Source: Treponema sp. (GTDB taxonomy: Bacteria > Spirochaetota > Spirochaetia > Treponematales > Treponemataceae). Taken from it: DNA of 64,000 nt. The stretch is from assembly GCA_016290995.1 (NCBI GenBank), contig JAEEVR010000003.1, positions 1 through 64,000 on the forward strand, in the 5' to 3' direction. The notes beneath the pieces were generated by a model, which saw only the letters and a list, made by a program, of their open reading frames with translations, was not told where the DNA came from and searched no databases. Below, piece after piece: positions 52,279 through 60,410 of the stretch; the stretch's first letter is position 1, and each line of letters begins with the position of its first letter. The position numbers were made by a program, and so were the translations under genes.

Positions 52279-52307
52279 TTGACATATAAAAAAACTCGCG
52301 CTATTAT
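52279..52307 (+). promoter_or_regulatory. Promoter for M13 peptidase gene, predicted leaderless
   Basis: TTGACA (52279-52284), 17-bp spacer, TATTAT (52302-52307), seven bases, ATG. The perfect -35 and the lack of any ribosome site make this the clearest leaderless case. Confidence 0.65.
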
Positions 52308-52314
52308 CCATAAT

Positions 52315-54321
52315 ATGAAGAAAATACTGTCCTTGGCCTTGTTTTTGGCCTTTTTGCCTGTTTTTGTGTTCGCACAGGAAAAACCCTGGCCAAACACGAC
52401 GATAATCGGAGCCCTAAACGGCTATAATCCCCGCTTGCAAGACGACTTTTACGCCTCCGTAAACCGCGACTGGCTCTTAACGGCCAAAATTCCTCAAGGC
52501 TATCCTAGAATCGACTCTTTTACCGAACGCAGCATCCAAATAAAGGAAGAGCTTCGTTCGCTAATGACCGATAAAAGCCTAAAGGGCCTTGACGCGCAAA
52601 ACGTCAGAAACCTCTACAACCTTTTCCTTGACTGGGAGGGCAGAAAAAATTCCGGCGTCGCGGAACTAAAGGAAATAATCCAAAACGTAAAGAACCTTAA
52701 AAACCTGCAAGAACTGAGCGATTGGTTTTGCGGCGACGAATGCATTTACAAGGGCGCCTATCCGTGCGGCCTGGTCGTTGAAACAGACATAAAGGACAAG
52801 TCAAAAAAAGCCTTGACCGTTTACCCGACGGGCTTGACTTTGCAGGATTCAGCGGAATACAAAAGGCTTACGGAAAACGGAAAAAACCAAAAGGAATTTT
52901 CCGACGCGGTTTCGCTCCATGTTTTGACAAAAATCGGCTTTAGCGGCCAAGAAGCGGACAAAATCATCGCGCAAAAATACCAGTTTGAAAGCGCTCTCGC
53001 TTCCACAATGATGACGACGGACGACTACAATTCGCCAAAATATTTTGAAATGATATTGAACGAGCGAACGCTTGGCCAATTGCAAGAACTTTCGCCGGCC
53101 TTTCCGCTTGTCCAATCGATAAAAGCGCTTGGCATGGACAAGACAAAGAGGATTTACTTGGCCGAGCCCGCGTGGCTAAAAAAGATGAACGAGATTTACA
53201 GCGAAGAAAACATAGGGCTTGTAAAGGCTTGGCTTATAGACAAAATCGCGCGCGACGCTGTTTACTACTTGGACAGGGAAAGCTACGATTTTTTCAACAA
53301 AGCGCGGGCCAAGCGCTACGGAATCGCCGACGCTCCAAACGACACTCAAAACGCCGTTGACTTTGTCGCGGACGCGCTTGTCGTTCCCCTTTCAAAGCTT
53401 TACGCCGCCAACTGCGTTGACAAGAACGCAAAAAAGCGCGTCACAAAAATCGTCAAGCAAACAATCGCCGAATACAAAAAATTACTCGCCGGCCAAGACT
53501 GGCTTTGCGCGGAGACAAAAAAGAAGGCGATTCAAAAAGTCAGCGCGACAAAAATCCGAGTGGCCTACCCTTCGCGCTGGGACGACTGGAGCGCGTTGAA
53601 AATTTCAAGCGCCAAAGAGGGCGAGTCTTTTTTTAGCGCCGTTCAAAAAGTCCGCGTCTTTAGGACAAAGCAAGAGCTTAGCAATGTGGGCAAAAAATAC
53701 GGAAGCGGAATGTGGATAGAAAACGTTTTCCAAGTCAACGCCTTTAACGAGTTCACTTCAAACTCAATAAAAATAATCGCCGGAATAATCGGCGGAGCCT
53801 TCTACCACCCCGACATGACGGACGAAGAGCTTTACGGAGGCCTAGGCGCTGTAATCGGCCACGAAATAAGCCATTCATTTGACGCGACAGGAAGCCAGTT
53901 TGACAAAGAAGGCGAGATGAACAATTGGTGGACAGAAGAAGATTTGGAAGCCTTTAAGGCTCGCTCTAAAAAAATCTCGGACCGCTTTAACGGCATGACA
54001 ACTTTTGGCTCGACGCGGCAAAACGGAGAGGCAGTCCAAGGAGAGGCGGCGGCCGACATCGGCGGAGTCAAGGTCATGCTCGCGCTTGCAAAGAAAAAGC
54101 CGGAATTTAACTACAAGCTTTTCTTTGAATCGTACGCCAGAGTATGGAAGGCGGCGATTTCAAGGGAATTTGCGGGAGTAATGTTGAACGACCCTCACCC
54201 TTACGCCAACTTAAGGACGAACGTAACCTTGCAACAGTTTGACGAATTTATCGAAACCTACGGAATCAAGCCCGGCGACAAAATGTACTTGGCGCCGCAA
54301 GACAGAATCTCGATTTGGTAG
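52315..54321 (+). CDS. M13 (neprilysin/PepO) family metallopeptidase, secreted
   Basis: A 668-aa zinc endopeptidase. The ATG at 52315 gives a good signal peptide (KKILSLALFLAFLPVFVFAQ); a longer frame of 12 residues overlaps the promoter. The N-terminal M13 domain starts RLQDDFYASVNRDWL. The catalytic part has VNAFNEFTSNSIKI (substrate-binding NxF-type segment), the zinc motif HEISH in IGHEISHSFDATGSQFD, and EAAADIGG with the third zinc ligand and its Asp. It ends PGDKMYLAPQDRISIW, with the terminal Trp typical of the family. Probably periplasmic, since there is no lipobox. The HD-GYP gene follows after 47 bp with its own promoter. Confidence 0.95.
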   Translation: MKKILSLALFLAFLPVFVFAQEKPWPNTTIIGALNGYNPRLQDDFYASVNRDWLLTAKIPQGYPRIDSFTERSIQIKEELRSLMTDKSLKGLDAQNVRNLYNLFLDWEGRKNSGVAELKEIIQNVKNLKNLQELSDWFCGDECIYKGAYPCGLVVETDIKDKSKKALTVYPTGLTLQDSAEYKRLTENGKNQKEFSDAVSLHVLTKIGFSGQEADKIIAQKYQFESALASTMMTTDDYNSPKYFEMILNERTLGQLQELSPAFPLVQSIKALGMDKTKRIYLAEPAWLKKMNEIYSEENIGLVKAWLIDKIARDAVYYLDRESYDFFNKARAKRYGIADAPNDTQNAVDFVADALVVPLSKLYAANCVDKNAKKRVTKIVKQTIAEYKKLLAGQDWLCAETKKKAIQKVSATKIRVAYPSRWDDWSALKISSAKEGESFFSAVQKVRVFRTKQELSNVGKKYGSGMWIENVFQVNAFNEFTSNSIKIIAGIIGGAFYHPDMTDEELYGGLGAVIGHEISHSFDATGSQFDKEGEMNNWWTEEDLEAFKARSKKISDRFNGMTTFGSTRQNGEAVQGEAAADIGGVKVMLALAKKKPEFNYKLFFESYARVWKAAISREFAGVMLNDPHPYANLRTNVTLQQFDEFIETYGIKPGDKMYLAPQDRISIW

Positions 54322-54332
54322 AGAACGTTGTC

Positions 54333-54361
54333 TTGCATTACAAGAAAAAACGCAGTATAGT
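54333..54361 (+). promoter_or_regulatory. Promoter for HD-GYP gene, predicted leaderless
   Basis: TTGCAT (54333-54338), 17-bp spacer, TATAGT (54356-54361), seven bases, ATG; no Shine-Dalgarno. Confidence 0.6.
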
Positions 54362-54368
54362 TAAACAA

Positions 54369-55328
54369 ATGGCAAAGAGCGCAAAACAAACCGATTTCTC
54401 CTTTATGAGCGAGCGAAAGGCCGCGGGAATTTTTTACATGATCATTACGCCGGCAATCGCGGCCAGCGTTGCGCTCACTTTCTTTTCGGCCCGCAAAGCC
54501 TACCCCTTCCCCAGTTCATATTTTTTGATTGTATGCGCGGCGATTCAAATTGCCGGCTGGGTTATAGGAGTCGCGGCCACAAAAAAAATGGTTTCCAAGA
54601 CAAGGGAGATTATAGCCCAAACGCAAAAAATACAAAAAATCCAAGAGCGCTTGATCATCAGCATCGCGGACTTGGTAGAATCAAAGGACGCGTTTACAGG
54701 CCAGCACGTTCAAAGAACAGCCCATTATGTTGAGCGCATTTGCAAAAAGATGATTGAATTGGGCTACTACCCCGACGAATTGAACGAACACACCGCGCAA
54801 GTAATGAAAAAAGCCGCTCCCCTTCACGACATGGGAAAAATGCAAATCCCGGAAACCATTTTGGGAAAGCAGGGAAAACTTACCGCCGAAGAATTTGACA
54901 TGATAAAAATGCATCCGCTTTGGGGTGAAAAAATCATCGACAAGGCCTTTGCCGGAATCGAAGACGACGAGTTCACCCAAACGGCGCTGATGATGGCGCT
55001 TACGCATCATGAATGGTGGAACGGAAGCGGCTACCCCTTGCGCTTGGCCGAAAAAGAAATTCCCTTGTGCGGAAGAATCATGGCGGCCGCCGACGTTTTG
55101 GACGCGCTTTTAACCGTTCGCTCTTACAAAAGGGCATACACTATCGACGAAACGATGAACATCATCGCAGACAACGCCGGAAAGCAATTTGACCCCTTGG
55201 TGGCCGAAGCGGTCCTTGAACTTGAAACCGAAATCACCTACTTGCAAATCGACGCGATCAACGACTCGACCATCGATGAAGCGAGAAGAAAAGACACAGG
55301 CCTCTTAAAAGAAAACGAGGAGCTTTAA
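54369..55328 (+). CDS. Membrane HD-GYP domain protein (probable c-di-GMP phosphodiesterase)
   Basis: A 319-aa protein with two N-terminal membrane helices (about 20-42 and 52-72), a short coiled linker, then an HD-GYP domain (about 95-290). The metal motif HDMGK lies in PLHDMGKMQIPETIL, followed by GKLTAEEFDMIKMHP, HHEWWNGSGYP (the GYP motif, complete) and AADVLDALLTVRSYK. It should hydrolyse cyclic di-GMP, opposing the pathway read by the PilZ protein at 19140. The start is the ATG at 54369; an upstream extension overlaps the M13 gene. It overlaps the RNB gene tail-to-tail by 4 bp. Confidence 0.94.
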   Translation: MAKSAKQTDFSFMSERKAAGIFYMIITPAIAASVALTFFSARKAYPFPSSYFLIVCAAIQIAGWVIGVAATKKMVSKTREIIAQTQKIQKIQERLIISIADLVESKDAFTGQHVQRTAHYVERICKKMIELGYYPDELNEHTAQVMKKAAPLHDMGKMQIPETILGKQGKLTAEEFDMIKMHPLWGEKIIDKAFAGIEDDEFTQTALMMALTHHEWWNGSGYPLRLAEKEIPLCGRIMAAADVLDALLTVRSYKRAYTIDETMNIIADNAGKQFDPLVAEAVLELETEITYLQIDAINDSTIDEARRKDTGLLKENEEL

Positions 55329-57217
55329 GCCTCGACAAACTTAACCTTTAAATTTGGAATGTCCACGCTCTTAACCTTTAGCGCAATCTTGTCGTTAAGG
55401 TTGAGTTTCTTTGACGGAGCGAACATCGTCTGCTGGGCCAAAGAAGGAATCATAAAAATCGCTTCGTTTCCCTTAAAGTCAACGCAAACGGCCTCGCCGG
55501 TCCAATCGGGATTTTGCAAAAGATAGACAAGCGTCCAATGCAAGTCGCTTTTTCGCTCGGCCTTTTTGCAAACGTAGGCGGCTTCGTCTCCGGCGGCAAG
55601 GCGCTCAAGCATCGCGTCTTTGTCTATAAGCTCGCGGCCGTCCAAAAAAGCGCGCAGCTGCTCGTGGCACAAAAGGTCTCCGTAACGGCGAAGGGGGCTT
55701 GTGACTTGGCTGTACATTCCAAGGCCCAAGCCTGCGTGCGCGCTTGGAGTCACGCCTACGCTGCGGCGGCGCATGCACTTTACGGTTTTGAATTCCCCGG
55801 CAAGGCCGTCCGGCAAATCATTTGGAATGTCGGGCGCTTCTTGGCTTACGTAAACAAAAGGAATCTTGTTGGCAAACGCAAAACGCGCCGCGCCCTCTCC
55901 TGCCAAAAGCATCATCTCGCGGACAACCTCGGAACTTTGCGGATGGACTTCCGGCTCGACAAAAACTTTTTTGTTTTCGTCAAGACGAATGTGGACTTCG
56001 GGCAAATCTATTTCCACGCTGCCGGCCTTTTTGCGCCGCTCCAAATTGCGCGCGGCTATGGCGAACAAATCCTTTAGCTCGCCGTCCTTAAGTTGGTCGG
56101 CGGCTTGGTAGGTCAAGCGCTTTACTCTGACCAAAGTTTTCATCACTTGGCATTCTTCTATGGTTCCGTCGTCGTTAAGCAAAAGGCGGAACGAAAGGGC
56201 GCCGCTTTTTTCCTTTAAGCCCAAGGCGTAGTCTTCCAAAGAATCCTCGCACAACATTCTTGCCGCGCCTTCCGGAATGTAAAGAGTGGCGCCCCGGCCC
56301 ATCGCCGCCTTGTCTATCGGGCTTTGCGGAAGAATCGCGCTTGCGGGATCGGCGATGTGGACCCACAAGTATTTTCCGTCAAAGGCAATCGCGTCGTCGG
56401 GGTCGCTTGACCATTCGTTGTCTATCGCGTAAGAAATTCCCGGAACTTCATAGCGTTCCTCCTCTGGCGGAGAGGAAAGGGAAAGCGAGGCCGACTGCAT
56501 CGAAAGGCCCCAGCGGGTTGGATGCGGATTTTTTGTGATTTGCCAAATGCCCGTGTCAAGCAAAAGCTTGTGGGCGTTTTCCGGCGTGGCGGCCAAGCCA
56601 ATTTCTTGCATAACCTTTGACTTGTCGATTTTTGCAAGCGCCACGGCTTCGACTTCGCCCATATACTTTGAGTCGCCCGGTTCCAAGGCGTTGGCCTTAA
56701 GGCGCGCGATAAAGGCGGCTCGGTATTCCGCTTCGTGGGCTTTTTCGTCGGCCTTGCTTTTTAAGGCTTGGATTTCTTCGGCGGAACGGGGAACAAAAAA
56801 AAGCGCGCCGCTCTTTAGCTCGTCTTCCAAAAGAGAAAATTCAAAAGACGAGCGCAGTTTGTCAAAGTAAAAGTAAACGGCTTTAGCCGCGGCGTCTCCG
56901 TCAACCAAGCCTAGCAATTCCTCAAAAGAAATTTTTTGTCCGGCAGTTGTTTCGTCGCTTTGCAAAAGTTCGTAGGCCTCGGCGATTTTTTCATCCGTTC
57001 CATCGGCGCTAAAATCCAAAAGCGCGTCAAGCTCCGCTCCTTTTGCAGGAAGCGGAACGATGTCCTTTTCGCGGACTTTTACCGAGTCGTATTTGGCGGC
57101 CTTTCCTGTGTCGGTGGCCGCGGCCGTTCTATATTTTATGACGAACTTGTCGCCTTCGATTTCTGTTATTACTGCGGCGTTCTTTTTGTACAAAACCGCT
57201 TGATTTTTTTCGAACAT
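55325..57217 (-). CDS. RNB-domain exoribonuclease (RNase II/R family)
   Basis: A 630-aa protein with the RNB catalytic domain in the centre: SYAIDNEWSSDPDDAIAFD (metal-binding Asp cluster), WVHIADPASAI, ARMLCEDSLEDYALG, and YSQVTSPLRRYGDLLCHEQL. The N-terminus (about 1-60) looks like a small beta-barrel RNA-binding module, and the C-terminus (from about 560) an S1-like barrel that is shorter than usual. It probably degrades RNA 3' to 5'. Overall size is closer to RNase II than RNase R (about 800 aa). A perfect TATAAT lies exactly 6 nt before the ATG, so it too may be leaderless. It is transcribed divergently from the LRR gene. Confidence 0.9.
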   Translation of the reverse strand: MFEKNQAVLYKKNAAVITEIEGDKFVIKYRTAAATDTGKAAKYDSVKVREKDIVPLPAKGAELDALLDFSADGTDEKIAEAYELLQSDETTAGQKISFEELLGLVDGDAAAKAVYFYFDKLRSSFEFSLLEDELKSGALFFVPRSAEEIQALKSKADEKAHEAEYRAAFIARLKANALEPGDSKYMGEVEAVALAKIDKSKVMQEIGLAATPENAHKLLLDTGIWQITKNPHPTRWGLSMQSASLSLSSPPEEERYEVPGISYAIDNEWSSDPDDAIAFDGKYLWVHIADPASAILPQSPIDKAAMGRGATLYIPEGAARMLCEDSLEDYALGLKEKSGALSFRLLLNDDGTIEECQVMKTLVRVKRLTYQAADQLKDGELKDLFAIAARNLERRKKAGSVEIDLPEVHIRLDENKKVFVEPEVHPQSSEVVREMMLLAGEGAARFAFANKIPFVYVSQEAPDIPNDLPDGLAGEFKTVKCMRRRSVGVTPSAHAGLGLGMYSQVTSPLRRYGDLLCHEQLRAFLDGRELIDKDAMLERLAAGDEAAYVCKKAERKSDLHWTLVYLLQNPDWTGEAVCVDFKGNEAIFMIPSLAQQTMFAPSKKLNLNDKIALKVKSVDIPNLKVKFVEA

Positions 57218-57229
57218 ATCTTCATTATA
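57200..57229. promoter_or_regulatory. Divergent promoters for LRR gene (+) and RNB gene (-)
   Basis: Plus: TTGATT (57200-57205), 17-bp spacer, CATTAT (57223-57228), then AGGAAC before the ATG at 57247. Minus: TATAAT (57224-57229 complement), six bases, ATG of the RNB gene; its -35 is poor. The two -10 boxes overlap, so the promoters probably exclude one another. Confidence 0.5.
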
Positions 57230-57246
57230 GTGGAAACAGGAACAAT

Positions 57247-58062
57247 ATGGAAGAGAGCGCGTTTTTTATCGGAAATTATTCTCAAAGCGGCCGCGAAGAC
57301 CTAGAAGACCTTGAGCTTTACGACCAAGTGAACGGAATCGGCGTCGGCGCCTTTTACGCTTGCCCAAACCTAAGCCGCGTGGTCTTGAACAAAAACCTAA
57401 ACTATGTTTCGCCGCTCGCCTTTGCCGCCTGCCCTTCCCTAAAAGAAGTCGTCGCGGACTCAAACATCATCGCGCTGGCGCCCAACGCCTTTGCGCGCGG
57501 ACAAAACGATTCGCAAGACCAAGAGGCGCGCGACTTGGCGCGAAAAATCCTTTTAAAGAACGTGTCCTACAAATGCGAAGACGGAATCGTATACAACGCC
57601 AAATGGCGCTCCCTTCTTTTTGCGCAAACGAAAGACTTGCGCTCGCTTGTTTTTCCGCGCGGAACAAAGTCGATCGGCTGGTACGCCTTTGACGGCTGCA
57701 GGGCCTTGGAAGAAATCGACATTCCGCCGACAGTCGAATGGATCGGCGAGCGCGCCTTTGCAAACTGTTCCAGCCTAAAAAAAATCTCGCTTACAAAAAG
57801 CGTCCAGCAAATCGGCCAGGCGGCCTTTATGAACTGCCGCTCGCTTGAAGAATTTAAAATCCCAAAAGGCGTGGAGCGAATCGAAGCCTTTACTTTTAGC
57901 GGCTGCGAAAATTTGCGCGCCGTGGAATTCCCTTCCAGCGTAAAATGCGTGGAAGAAAAAGCCTTTGAATTTTGCTCTAGCTTGGAAAAAGTCACGGTAT
58001 CAAAATGGTGCCAGGTGGAAGACGATGCCTTTGACAAGGGCGTGGAAATCCACCGCATCTAG
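57247..58062 (+). CDS. BspA-like leucine-rich repeat protein, cytoplasmic
   Basis: A 271-aa LRR_5 (BspA-type) protein. About nine repeats of 23 residues run from residue 25 to 265, for example GTKSIGWYAFDGCRALEEID, TVEWIGERAFANCSSLKKIS and SVQQIGQAAFMNCRSLEEFK. There is no signal peptide, unlike the surface BspA proteins of oral treponemes, so an internal or non-classical location is likely. A charged low-complexity loop (QNDSQDQEARDLARK, about 86-100) interrupts the repeats and carries the SQDQ-type dispersed repeat. Start after CAGGAAC. Confidence 0.88.
   Translation: MEESAFFIGNYSQSGREDLEDLELYDQVNGIGVGAFYACPNLSRVVLNKNLNYVSPLAFAACPSLKEVVADSNIIALAPNAFARGQNDSQDQEARDLARKILLKNVSYKCEDGIVYNAKWRSLLFAQTKDLRSLVFPRGTKSIGWYAFDGCRALEEIDIPPTVEWIGERAFANCSSLKKISLTKSVQQIGQAAFMNCRSLEEFKIPKGVERIEAFTFSGCENLRAVEFPSSVKCVEEKAFEFCSSLEKVTVSKWCQVEDDAFDKGVEIHRI
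57501..57533 (+). repeat. SQxQKA-type repeat in LRR gene
   Basis: ACGATTCGCAAGACCAAGAG matches the core of the tsaB repeat and is read in the same frame (SQDQEA). Confidence 0.5.
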
Positions 58063-58895
58063 CGGCGCAACACATCCACAAGGTGGCTTCCGGCGCCCAA
58101 AAGTTCCGGCCGCTCGGAAATTTCAAGCGCGTAGTTTTTAAAAAGCTCAAAGGTTTCTTCGTCCATCGCGTTAAGCTCGCGGCGCATGTAGTCGGCCGGT
58201 CCGTCGGGCGAAAATATTTTGACCCGCTCAAGGCCGCTCTTTTTTTGCAGGGTGTTTATGTCTTCCAATCTAACGTAGGAATACAAGTCGTCGTCGCGCG
58301 AAATCGTCTTAAAATTTTTGTCGATTTGCCCGGCCGCGATGTTCTCTTTGATTTTGTTTTGGCCAAAGCAGTATTGCGTGACGGCGTATTCGTTCATCGT
58401 GTAGGCGCAAAAAATCAAGCCGCCCTTTTTTGCGACGCGAGAGGCTTCGGAAAGCGCTTTTAGTTTGTCTTCTTCCGTGTGGAGGTGGTAAAGAGGCCCC
58501 AACATCAAGACGATGTCAAAAGTCGCGTCGTCCAAAAAAGAAAGGTCGCGGGCGTCGCCTTGCCAGCACTTTACTTTTTCGTGCTTGGCGCGTAGTTTTT
58601 CCAAATTGCTTTTTACAAGCTCAACGGCTGTCACGTCAAAGCCTTGCCTGCTAAGAGGAACGGAGTAAGCGCCGGTGGCCGCGCCGACGTCAAGTATTTT
58701 TAGCGCCTTGGCGGCGCCCGCTTCTTGGGTTTGCGAACAATTTCCGCTTGCCGCAGCCTCTTGGCCTTGCAAAGCCTTTTCGTTTGCGGCGGCCAAAATG
58801 TTTTTCATTGTAACAAAAAATTCGACTTGGCCGTGCCGCGTTTTAAGGCGGTGGTCCTCGTCGAATTTTTTGTAATATGATTCTAGGTTTGTCAT
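58059..58895 (-). CDS. Class I SAM-dependent methyltransferase
   Basis: A 278-aa protein. The ATG at 58895 is used (TTG 58898 is an alternative). SAM motif I is LDVGAATGAYSVPLS, with VTAVELVKSNLEKL (motif II acidic residue) and DIVLMLGPLYHL as motif IV. The substrate is unknown; the fold resembles small-molecule or UbiE-like methyltransferases. An insert of about 24 residues (QGQEAAASGNCS, QTQEAGAA, about 40-59) lies directly before motif I and is a 36-bp tandem repeat of the tsaB type. The gene overlaps the LRR gene tail-to-tail by 4 bp. Confidence 0.87.
   Translation of the reverse strand: MTNLESYYKKFDEDHRLKTRHGQVEFFVTMKNILAAANEKALQGQEAAASGNCSQTQEAGAAKALKILDVGAATGAYSVPLSRQGFDVTAVELVKSNLEKLRAKHEKVKCWQGDARDLSFLDDATFDIVLMLGPLYHLHTEEDKLKALSEASRVAKKGGLIFCAYTMNEYAVTQYCFGQNKIKENIAAGQIDKNFKTISRDDDLYSYVRLEDINTLQKKSGLERVKIFSPDGPADYMRRELNAMDEETFELFKNYALEISERPELLGAGSHLVDVLRR
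58708..58770 (-). repeat. SQxQKAG-family tandem repeat in methyltransferase gene
   Basis: On the minus strand, two 12-codon units (QGQEAAASGNCS and QTQEAGAA...) align base for base with the tsaB pair over most of 60 bp with the same 36-bp period and reading frame. Confidence 0.6.
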
Positions 58896-58913
58896 CAAAT
58901 TAAGATCGCGCCG

Positions 58914-58950
58914 CGAGTTTTGATTCGCCGTTCCGGCGAATTAAAACTCG
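58914..58950. repeat. Long hairpin between methyltransferase and argG
   Basis: CGAGTTTTGATTCGCC (58914-58929) pairs with GGCGAATTAAAACTCG (58935-58950), 16 pairs including one G.T, loop GTTCC. The outer GAGTTTT/AAAACTC resembles the hairpin at 21823-21847. Confidence 0.65.
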
Positions 58951-58956
58951 TCAGCC

Positions 58957-58978
58957 AAAAAGCCCGCGAGGGCTTTTT
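58957..58978 (-). terminator. Rho-independent terminator for argG
   Basis: AAAAAGCCC (58957-58965), loop GCGA, GGGCTTTTT (58970-58978), 6 nt beyond the argG stop. Confidence 0.8.
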
Positions 58979-58984
58979 GCGCTA

Positions 58985-60256
58985 TTACTCAGTCGGGCGC
59001 TTTTTGAAAGACTTGCTTTCCAAAATGGCCTGGCCTTCGCCGACCTTTTGCTCCATCATCGCGCGAACCTTGAGCGGCAAGCCGAACAAAGTGATAAAGC
59101 CCTGCGCGTCCTTGTGGTCGTAAAGGTCGCCTGTAGTGAAGCTCGCGATGCTTTCGTTGTACAAGCTGTACTTGCTGCCCGAACCGGCTCCGCGAATCAT
59201 TCCCTTGTTAAGGTAAACTTTGGCCCAACCAGTAACGGTCTCTTCGGTCTTGTTGACAAAGGCCATCAATGAATCGAACAAAGTCGTGAACCATTTTCCG
59301 TCGTAGATAAGCTCGGCGACCTTGATGGAAACCTGCTGCTTGTAGTGGTATGTGTCGCGGTCAAGGCAAATGTGGTCCATCATGCGGTGGGCAAAGTACA
59401 AAATCGCTCCGCCGGGAGTTTCGTAAACGCCTCGGCTCTTCATTCCGACGCAGCGGTTTTCGCAAATGTCAACCAAGCCGACGCCGTGCTTTCCGCCAAT
59501 CTTGTTGAGTTTTTCCAAGAGAGAAAGCGCGTCCATTTTCTTTCCGTTCAAGGCGACGGGGATTCCCTTTTCAAAGTCAATCTTTACGAACTCGCCTTTT
59601 TCGGGAGCCTCTTCGGGAACGGTCGTGTTCTTGAGCATGTGCGGATAGTTGGGAGCGTTCTCAGTCTTCTCAAGCTCCAAGCCTTCGTGGCTAAGGTGCC
59701 AAATGTTTTCGTCGCGGCTGTAAGACTGGTCGTGCTTCATCGGCACTTCAAGCTTTCTGTCCTGAAGGTATTTGATCTCGGCCTCGCGGCTGTCCATGTT
59801 CCATTTGGGGTCGCGCCAAGCGGCGATGACCTTAAGGTCGGGAGCGAAGGCTTTGATGGCAAGCTCAAAGCGAACTTGGTCGTTGCCCTTTCCTGTGGCT
59901 CCGTGGCAAATCGCGACGGCCTTTTCCTGGCGGGCGTACTCAACCAAGATTTTTCCGATAAGGGGGCGGGCTGTCGACGTTCCCAAAAGATATTCGTCTT
60001 CGTAAACGGCGTTGGCCTTGAGGGCCGGCCAGCAGTATTCTTCGATGTATTCTTTGCGGGCGTCGACGACATAGCAGGCCGAGGCGCCGGTCTTGAGGGC
60101 GCGGTTTTTGATTTGCTTCCAATTGTCGCCCTGTCCCAAGTCAATGCAAACCGCGATTACGTCGTAGTCGTAGTTTTCCTTTAGCCACGGAATGATGACG
60201 GTTGTGTCAAGTCCGCCTGAATAAGCCAAAACAACTTTGTCTTTCGCTTTTGCCAT
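58985..60256 (-). CDS. argG: Argininosuccinate synthase
   Basis: A 423-aa enzyme joining citrulline and aspartate with ATP. The ATG at 60256 follows ATAGGAGAAAAATT; a frame extending 92 residues further crosses the promoter and is rejected. Motifs: VVLAYSGGLDTTVI (P-loop), AVCIDLGQGD, HGATGKGNDQVRFE, and YETPGGAILYFAHR. Length is usual. argH, argF and argB are not in the window, so whether this serves arginine synthesis or citrulline use cannot be decided. It has its own promoter with tandem TGTATATTT sequences that could be regulator sites. Confidence 0.97.
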   Translation of the reverse strand: MAKAKDKVVLAYSGGLDTTVIIPWLKENYDYDVIAVCIDLGQGDNWKQIKNRALKTGASACYVVDARKEYIEEYCWPALKANAVYEDEYLLGTSTARPLIGKILVEYARQEKAVAICHGATGKGNDQVRFELAIKAFAPDLKVIAAWRDPKWNMDSREAEIKYLQDRKLEVPMKHDQSYSRDENIWHLSHEGLELEKTENAPNYPHMLKNTTVPEEAPEKGEFVKIDFEKGIPVALNGKKMDALSLLEKLNKIGGKHGVGLVDICENRCVGMKSRGVYETPGGAILYFAHRMMDHICLDRDTYHYKQQVSIKVAELIYDGKWFTTLFDSLMAFVNKTEETVTGWAKVYLNKGMIRGAGSGSKYSLYNESIASFTTGDLYDHKDAQGFITLFGLPLKVRAMMEQKVGEGQAILESKSFKKRPTE

Positions 60257-60289
60257 AATTTTTCTCCTATCCGCGCAAAATACGGAAAC

Positions 60290-60336
60290 TGTATATTTAT
60301 GCAAAAAAGTGTATATTTTTTCATTCAGAATGTCAA
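60290..60336 (-). promoter_or_regulatory. argG promoter with tandem TGTATATTT boxes
   Basis: Minus strand TTGACA (60331-60336), 17-bp spacer, TACACT (60308-60313). On the plus strand TGTATATTT occurs at 60290-60298 and 60310-60318, 20 bp apart (two helical turns), one overlapping the -10. Possible ArgR-like or other repressor sites. Confidence 0.6.
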
Positions 60337-60353
60337 GAGAAAAAAGCGATTTT

Positions 60354-60382
60354 TTGACAATACAATAAATAAATGGTATAAT
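60354..60382 (+). promoter_or_regulatory. Perfect consensus promoter for the GNAT pair
   Basis: TTGACA (60354-60359), 17-bp spacer, TATAAT (60377-60382): full sigma-70 consensus. It is divergent from the argG promoter with 17 bp between the two -35 boxes. Confidence 0.85.
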
Positions 60383-60410
60383 ATAAACTGAAACAAGCGG
60401 GAGCAAGTAA

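Noticed and set aside
58985-60256. argG as part of an arginine operon
   Set aside because: Both neighbours are unrelated and there is a terminator on one side and a divergent promoter on the other.
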